Of a stretch of 64,000 nucleotides of DNA, positions 59,758-64,000 are shown in pieces (position 1 is the stretch's first letter; the number at the start of each line of letters is the position of its first letter). The stretch lies in contig NZ_CP041656.2 of assembly GCF_007290395.2 (NCBI RefSeq), positions 1,240,001 through 1,304,000 on the forward strand, read 5' to 3'. The stretch is from Bradyrhizobium cosmicum. Lineage in GTDB: Bacteria > Pseudomonadota > Alphaproteobacteria > Rhizobiales > Xanthobacteraceae. The notes below the pieces were generated by a model. It was not told the DNA's origin. It saw nothing but the letters and a program-made list of their open reading frames with translations, and ran no database searches. A program made the translations under genes and the position numbers.

Positions 59758-59842
59758 GGTCGTCCGTCCGGAAATGGGTAATTTGGTGCCATCGGGGACC
59801 TGCCGCGTCATTGCGCGACGTTGATTTACGAATGGGTAAGAC

Positions 59843-61195
59843 ATGAGGACTGATCTCGCAGCGAGCTACGGCGAAGAGAGATTGCCCCGCTACACGAGCT
59901 ATCCGACCGCGCCGCACTTTTCACCGGCGATCGGCGCCGACGCCTACGCCGGGTGGCTGTCCGAGCTTTCCTCGAGCGCCAGCGCCTCGCTCTATCTGCA
60001 TGTGCCGTTCTGCCGTGAGATGTGCTGGTACTGCGGTTGCCACACCCAGATCGTCCGTCGCGACGAGCTCATCGCCGCCTATCTTCAGACGCTGCGCAGC
60101 GAGATTGACCGGGTCGCGGACGCCATCGGCCGCCGCATCAAGGTCGAGCACATCCATTTCGGCGGCGGTACGCCGACGATCATGGCGCCGGACGCGTTTG
60201 CCGAGTTGATGGCGGCGATGCGCCACGCGTTCTTCGTGCTGCCGTCCGCCGAGATCGCGGTCGAGATCGATCCGCGCACCCTGACCGCCGAGATGGTCGA
60301 GGCTATGCGGCTCTCCGGCGTCAACCGCGCGAGCCTGGGGGTGCAGAGTTTCGATCCCGTCGTGCAGCGCGCGATCAACCGCGTGCAGAGTTTCGAGCAG
60401 ACCGCCTCCGTCGTCGACATGCTTCGCCGCGCCGGCATCAACGGGATCAACTTCGACCTGATCTACGGGCTGCCGCACCAGACCGTCGCTTCGTGCCTGG
60501 ATACCGTGCGGCGTTCGCTCGAGCTTAAGCCCGACCGCTTCTCTGTGTTCGGCTATGCGCATGTACCAAGCTTCAAGAAGCACCAGCGCATGATCAACGA
60601 CAATCATCTGCCCGACGGCCTGGCGCGGCACGACCAGGCTTGTGCGATCGCCAACGCGCTGAAGGAGGCCGGCTACGTGCAGATCGGGCTCGACCATTTC
60701 GCCCGTCCCGACGACGCCATGGCCGTGGCGTTCAAGGAGGGCACGCTGCGGCGCAATTTCCAAGGTTACACCACGGATCAGGGCGACGTCCTGCTCGGCT
60801 TCGGCGCCAGCGCGATCGGACATCTGCCGCAAGGCTACGTCCAGAACGAGGTGCAGATCGGCGCCTATGCGCAAAGCATCGCCAATGGCCAATTGGCCAC
60901 CGCGAAAGGCTATGGGCTCACCGACGACGACCGGCTGCGCGCCGACATCATCGAGCGCATCATGTGTGAGTTCAGCGCCGATCTCGGTGACATCTGCGCC
61001 CGTCACGGCGCGGAGGCCGGGGCGATGCTGCGATCGGCGTCGCGCCTGAAGCCGCTGATCTCGGACGGCGTCGTCAGGCTCGACGGCGACCGGCTCGCGG
61101 TCGCAAGCGACTCGCGCTTCCTGGTCCGCAGCGTCGCCGCCGCGTTCGATGCGCATCTCGATCCGGGCAAGCAGTTGCACAGCAGAGCGGTTTGA
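59843..61195 (+). CDS. hemN: Oxygen-independent coproporphyrinogen III oxidase HemN
   Basis: The 450-residue radical SAM enzyme has the HemN cluster motif CREMCWYCGC (residues about 56-65) and the following FGGGTPT motif. It is the bacterial HemN type of about 450 residues. It oxidises coproporphyrinogen III without oxygen, sustaining haem synthesis for cytochromes during denitrification. It is placed in the denitrification cluster, divergent from the 68-residue gene, with an FNR-type site between. The C-terminal region includes the expected RADIIERIMCEF segment. Confidence 0.95.
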   Translation: MRTDLAASYGEERLPRYTSYPTAPHFSPAIGADAYAGWLSELSSSASASLYLHVPFCREMCWYCGCHTQIVRRDELIAAYLQTLRSEIDRVADAIGRRIKVEHIHFGGGTPTIMAPDAFAELMAAMRHAFFVLPSAEIAVEIDPRTLTAEMVEAMRLSGVNRASLGVQSFDPVVQRAINRVQSFEQTASVVDMLRRAGINGINFDLIYGLPHQTVASCLDTVRRSLELKPDRFSVFGYAHVPSFKKHQRMINDNHLPDGLARHDQACAIANALKEAGYVQIGLDHFARPDDAMAVAFKEGTLRRNFQGYTTDQGDVLLGFGASAIGHLPQGYVQNEVQIGAYAQSIANGQLATAKGYGLTDDDRLRADIIERIMCEFSADLGDICARHGAEAGAMLRSASRLKPLISDGVVRLDGDRLAVASDSRFLVRSVAAAFDAHLDPGKQLHSRAV

Positions 61196-61208
61196 ACTCG
61201 CTCTCTCC

Positions 61209-61312
61209 GTCATTCCGGGGCGCGCCACTTGGCGCGAGCCCGGAATCCATTTCACCGCATAGTTTGTCGCTCGATGGATTCCGGGCTCGCGCTTTGCGCG
61301 CCCCGGAATGAC
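61209..61312. repeat. Long palindromic repeat between hemN and the DUF1858 gene
   Basis: GTCATTCCGGGGCGCGC at the left end pairs with GCGCGCCCCGGAATGAC at the right (inner arms GAGCCCGGAATCCAT and ATGGATTCCGGGCTC). It is about 104 bp in total, a dispersed-repeat type I recognise in Bradyrhizobium. It may form a stable hairpin after hemN. Confidence 0.75.
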
Positions 61313-61333
61313 AGCCGAGGATGTCGCGCCAGC

Positions 61334-61347
61334 TTGCGCTCCAACAA
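61334..61347 (+). promoter_or_regulatory. FNR-type site upstream of the DUF1858 gene
   Basis: TTGCGCTCCAACAA fits TTG-N8-CAA, though the second half reads ACAA rather than T/GCAA. It lies 48 bp before the ATG at 61396, suitable for class II activation with the start site about 41 bp downstream of its centre. Confidence 0.55.
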
Positions 61348-61395
61348 AGAAATGGCCGCCCGCTCCGCTATCGTCAGATCGGAACGGAGTTGCCC

Positions 61396-61593
61396 ATGTC
61401 CTTCGGATCCGACGATCTGGTCGATGACATCATGCGTACGGCGCCGCACACGATCCGCGTGTTTCTCGCCTTCAGGATGGCCTGTGTTGGTTGTCCGATC
61501 GCGACCTTCCACACCGTGGAAGACGCCTGCCGCGAACATGGCATCGATCGCGACAAATTCCTCGCCGCGCTGTGCGAATGCGTGCCGGCGTGA
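61396..61593 (+). CDS. DUF1858 domain small protein
   Basis: From the ATG at 61396 the 65-residue protein reads MSFGSDDLVDDIMRTAPHTI and then VFLAFRMACVGCPIATFHTVEDACREHGID. It carries CVGC and a C-terminal CEC pair. DUF1858 proteins are linked to anaerobic metabolism and often sit by nitrite or NO-handling genes; their activity is not established. The Cys pairs suggest metal or iron-sulfur handling. Earlier in-frame starts overlap the palindrome region and are not favoured. Confidence 0.85.
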   Translation: MSFGSDDLVDDIMRTAPHTIRVFLAFRMACVGCPIATFHTVEDACREHGIDRDKFLAALCECVPA

Positions 61594-61634
61594 GGCGGGC
61601 TGCAGTTCGCGCGGGACGCGCGCGGATTCCCGGG

Positions 61635-61671
61635 TGAGGGCGAGCTTTCGCCGTAAGCGGAAGCTCCCTCA
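61635..61671. terminator. Convergent terminator between DUF1858 and nnrR genes
   Basis: TGAGGG...AGCTTT pairs with GAAGCT...CCCTCA around CGCCGTAAGCG, followed on the plus strand by CTCCTGTTTT. It probably ends both facing transcripts. Confidence 0.6.
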
Positions 61672-61680
61672 CTCCTGTTT

Positions 61681-62391
61681 TCAGGCTGCGCCGCTGTCCT
61701 GGTTGCGTTCGGCCAGCACGACGATCTTGTGCGGATCGCGCAGGATGATGCGCTGGCGGCCGCTCTCGACGAGACCCTGCTGTTCCCAGCCGCTCAGGAT
61801 GCGGCTGACGGTGTGCAGCGTGGTGCCGGTCATCTGTGCGATGTCCTGACGGCTGATCGGGAAGTCGATCTCGATGCCGTGATCGAGTTTCTTGCCGGAC
61901 TGCTTGGCCAGACGCAGCAGCGCATGCGCGACGCGCTGCTCGACCTGCTGGGTCGACATCTCCAGGATGCGGGTGTGGCTCTCCTGCAGCCGCGTGCCGA
62001 CGGTCTGCATCGTGTTGGCGGCAAGCGCCGGAAACCGTTCAATCAGTCGCGGCCAGGCCGAGGTCGGCCAGATCAGCACCACGCTGTCGTCGACCGCCAA
62101 CGCCGTCGCCGGGTAGTGCGCGGCGCCGATCGCCATCGCCAGCCCGAACGTCTCGCCGGGCGCGACATAGCGCACCACGATCTGCTCGCCGGTCGGCGTG
62201 GTCTTGGCCGCGCGGACATGGCCGTGCAGCAGCAGGAAGAAGGATTGCGCGTCGGCGCCCTGCTCGAAGATGGCGGTGTTCTTAGGGTAGCGCGCCGAAC
62301 GCGCCTCGCGCAGGATCTCGTCGAGATCGTCCGGCTTGACGCCTTCGAACAGCGGCAAATGCGCAACCAGCGATGTGTCGACCTTGGCCAT
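61681..62391 (-). CDS. nnrR: Crp/Fnr family regulator, NnrR-like
   Basis: The 236-residue regulator has an N-terminal cyclic-nucleotide-binding-type domain and a C-terminal helix-turn-helix with ISRQDIAQMTGTTLHTVSRILSGWEQQGLVE. It contains no Cys, so it cannot bind an Fnr-type iron-sulfur cluster. That fits NnrR, which responds to nitric oxide. The ATG at 62391 has AAGGAGG upstream. It is divergent from nnrS, with a perfect TTG-N8-CAA site in the gap, and likely controls the island. Confidence 0.9.
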   Translation of the reverse strand: MAKVDTSLVAHLPLFEGVKPDDLDEILREARSARYPKNTAIFEQGADAQSFFLLLHGHVRAAKTTPTGEQIVVRYVAPGETFGLAMAIGAAHYPATALAVDDSVVLIWPTSAWPRLIERFPALAANTMQTVGTRLQESHTRILEMSTQQVEQRVAHALLRLAKQSGKKLDHGIEIDFPISRQDIAQMTGTTLHTVSRILSGWEQQGLVESGRQRIILRDPHKIVVLAERNQDSGAA

Positions 62392-62443
62392 TCTGCCTCC
62401 TTGGCGCTCGGGAGTGTGATGACACCTGCAATCGTCCTGGTGT

Positions 62444-62457
62444 TTGCGATAGCGCAA
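62444..62457. promoter_or_regulatory. FNR/FixK/NnrR-type site between nnrR and nnrS
   Basis: TTGCGATAGCGCAA is a near-perfect TTG-N8-CAA box, centred 60 bp before the nnrR ATG and 70 bp before the nnrS ATG. Both genes may be activated or autoregulated from it. Confidence 0.85.
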
Positions 62458-62520
62458 AACGGATCGGCGGGGCGGCAGTATTTTTCCAGCCAACGGTCTG
62501 AATTCACAGGAGTTGCTTCC

Positions 62521-63732
62521 ATGGCTGGCGCTCGACCCCGCAAATTTGAGGGCTGGCCGCTGTTTGCGAACAGCTTTCGGCCCTTTTTCCTGCTCGCAGC
62601 GATCCAGGCAGGGCTGTCCATCCTGGCCTGGTTGCCAATGTTCTACGGTGAATTGTCGGTGGCATCCGCTTTCGCGCCGCGTGACTGGCACGTTCACGAA
62701 ATGCTCTTTGGTTTCCTGCCGGCGGTGATCACGGGATTCCTGTTCACAGCGATTCCGAACTGGACCGGGCGGTTGCCGATTCAGGGGACGTCGCTGGGTG
62801 CGTTGCTGATGGTGTGGCTCGCCGGTCGTCTCGCGGTGACGTTGTCCGCGGATATTGGCTGGGCGTTCGCGCTTGCTGTCGATGCCGCGTTCCTGGCGCT
62901 GGTCGTCGCCGCCGCCACGCGTGAAATCATCGCGGGCGGCAATTGGCGCAATCTGCCCGTGGTGGTGCTCGTGCTGGTGCTGCTCGCCGGCAATGTTGCC
63001 TTTCATCTCGAGGCGCATTTCGAAGGCGCGGCCGATGTCAGCATCCGCGTCGGCATCGGCGTGGTGGTGCTGATGATCTCGCTGATCGGCGGCCGCATCA
63101 TCCCAAGCTTCACCCGCAACTGGCTGGTCAAGTTCAATCCCGGCCGCCTGCCGGTGCCGTTCGGACGGTTCGACGGCGCGGTGATTGGATGCAGCGCGCT
63201 CGCGCTCGTTGCGTGGATCGTGGCGCCGTTGAATGTGGTCACCGGCGTGGTGATGGCCTTGGTCGGGGTGCTGCATCTGGTGCGGCTCGCGCGCTGGGCC
63301 GGCGATCGCACCACGCGGGAACGCCTGCTGCTGATCCTGCATGTCGGTTATGTCTTCGTGCCGCTCGGTTTCATCCTGCATGCCTTGGCTGTCTTCGGTG
63401 TGCTGCTGCCGAGTGCCGGCATCCATGCCTGGATGGCGGGCGCGGCCGGAACCATGACGCTCGCGGTGATGACGCGCGCGAGCCTCGGCCACACCGGACA
63501 GGCCTTGACGGCCTCGCCCGCGACGCAGGGAATCTACGCCGCGATCATCATCGCGGCGCTGGCGCGCGTCGCTGCGGTGGCGTTGCCGGCGCACAGCGAT
63601 GTGCTGCTGCACGTCGCCGCCTGCGGCTGGGTCGTCGCGTTCCTCGGCTTTGCGATCGCATTCGGCCCGCTCCTCGCCGGCAGCCGCCGACGCGCACTTG
63701 CCATCATGGGCGTGCCCGCCCCGGCGCGCTGA
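62521..63732 (+). CDS. nnrS: NnrS family haem- and copper-associated membrane protein
   Basis: From the ATG at 62521, with AGGAG upstream, the protein has 403 residues and about twelve helices. It has the NnrS features FRPFFLLAAIQAGLSIL near the start, a conserved HVHEMLFGFLPAVITGFLFTAIPNWTG segment and, later, GRIIPSFTRNW. NnrS is a haem/copper membrane protein that relieves nitric-oxide stress. It is placed divergent from nnrR, as in other denitrifiers, and follows the FNR-type site. No norB or nos genes are in the window. Confidence 0.94.
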   Translation: MAGARPRKFEGWPLFANSFRPFFLLAAIQAGLSILAWLPMFYGELSVASAFAPRDWHVHEMLFGFLPAVITGFLFTAIPNWTGRLPIQGTSLGALLMVWLAGRLAVTLSADIGWAFALAVDAAFLALVVAAATREIIAGGNWRNLPVVVLVLVLLAGNVAFHLEAHFEGAADVSIRVGIGVVVLMISLIGGRIIPSFTRNWLVKFNPGRLPVPFGRFDGAVIGCSALALVAWIVAPLNVVTGVVMALVGVLHLVRLARWAGDRTTRERLLLILHVGYVFVPLGFILHALAVFGVLLPSAGIHAWMAGAAGTMTLAVMTRASLGHTGQALTASPATQGIYAAIIIAALARVAAVALPAHSDVLLHVAACGWVVAFLGFAIAFGPLLAGSRRRALAIMGVPAPAR

Positions 63733-63734
63733 GG

Positions 63735-64000
63735 TTAAGCCGCGGTCGCGGAGGGGAGGCCGGCCGGCTTTGCCAGCGGTCGCACGCCCTTACGCCATGC
63801 GGTGATGGTGCAGCCGAACCGGCTGCGGAACCAGCGGGCCATTGCGCTCTGCGCGGAGAAGCCGAGCTGCACGGCAATGTCAGCCAGCGGCCGGCCGGGA
63901 TCGTCGATCAACTCGACCACGAGGTCGGCGCGCTGCGCGTCGAGGATGTCCGAGAAGCTGGTACCGGCTTCGGCGAGATGACGGTGGATGGTGCGGCGGG
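63735..64000 (-). CDS. AraC family transcriptional regulator, 5' part outside the window
   Basis: The frame stays open to the right edge, so only the last 87 residues are present. They form the C-terminal AraC helix-turn-helix pair: RRTIHRHLAEAGTSFSDIL, then LADIAVQLGFSAQSAMARWFRSRFG with the typical second recognition helix. The GTG at 63920 is internal. The ligand domain lies outside the window, so the inducer is unknown. The gene ends two bases from nnrS, convergent, with no terminator seen. Confidence 0.88.
   Translation of the reverse strand, partial: RRTIHRHLAEAGTSFSDILDAQRADLVVELIDDPGRPLADIAVQLGFSAQSAMARWFRSRFGCTITAWRKGVRPLAKPAGLPSATAA

Noticed and set aside
62392..63612. Extension of the nnrR frame to a 643-codon protein
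   Set aside because: The extension is antisense to nnrS, while the ATG at 62391 with AAGGAGG gives the correct Crp/Fnr length.

Overview
The window looks like a chromosomal segment of a Bradyrhizobium-type alphaproteobacterium. The GC content is high. A Cu-type nitrite reductase nirK-nirV pair stands beside nnrR, nnrS and hemN. Other genes typical of the lineage are gapR, an aa3-oxidase subunit IV gene before a three-gene pnt operon, a y4hA/ChaA-like antiporter, and tilS-ftsH behind pal-cpoB. Several intergenic spaces carry long imperfect palindromes of the kind scattered through Bradyrhizobium genomes. This assignment comes from reading the sequence, not from a database search. I saw no tRNA, rRNA, CRISPR array, insertion sequence or phage.

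Layout. 1-7.4 kb: the end of a GGDEF-EAL protein, a FeeM/LuxI-fold N-acyltransferase, then pal, cpoB, tilS and ftsH (envelope integrity, tRNA-Ile maturation, membrane proteolysis). 7.6-12.4 kb: a polytopic membrane protein facing two tandem GT-C-like membrane proteins that overlap by GTGA. 12.8-17.7 kb: a Flp pilin, a TetR regulator, pyruvate kinase with a DUF1036 gene, DUF1244, gapR and DUF1801. 17.7-23.6 kb: a DUF882 (MepK-like) peptidase, an L,D-transpeptidase and an orphan sigma-54 response regulator. 23.7-28.9 kb: an M3 oligopeptidase and a large membrane-embedded patatin. 29-34.6 kb: aa3-oxidase subunit IV, pntAA-pntAB-pntB, an alpha/beta hydrolase interrupted by an early amber codon, a cation antiporter and a cupin. 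34.6-42.7 kb: a low-complexity anchored protein, a TPR lipoprotein, rpsU, aqpZ, purEK, a diguanylate cyclase, four small proteins and an FAD oxidoreductase. 42.9-57.1 kb: a triple-PAS GGDEF-EAL protein, glpD, a PotGHI-type importer without a binding protein, a sugar-type importer without an ATPase, an AsmA protein and the SCOT subunits. 57.2-64 kb: a denitrification island (nirV, nirK, a small membrane protein, hemN, a DUF1858 gene, nnrR, nnrS) and the end of an AraC-family gene.

The most coherent functional unit is the denitrification island. Four TTG-N8-CAA (FNR/FixK/NnrR-type) sites lie in its promoter gaps, upstream of nirK, between hemN and the 68-residue gene, upstream of the DUF1858 gene, and between the divergent nnrR and nnrS. 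This predicts one low-oxygen/NO-responsive regulon. Other points worth attention are the amber codon at 32316-32318, the patatin with its catalytic pair split by a multi-helix membrane domain, the pairing of an L,D-transpeptidase with a MepK-like DUF882 protein, the FeeM-like synthase next to a c-di-GMP gene and pal, and the two mutually incomplete ABC importers.
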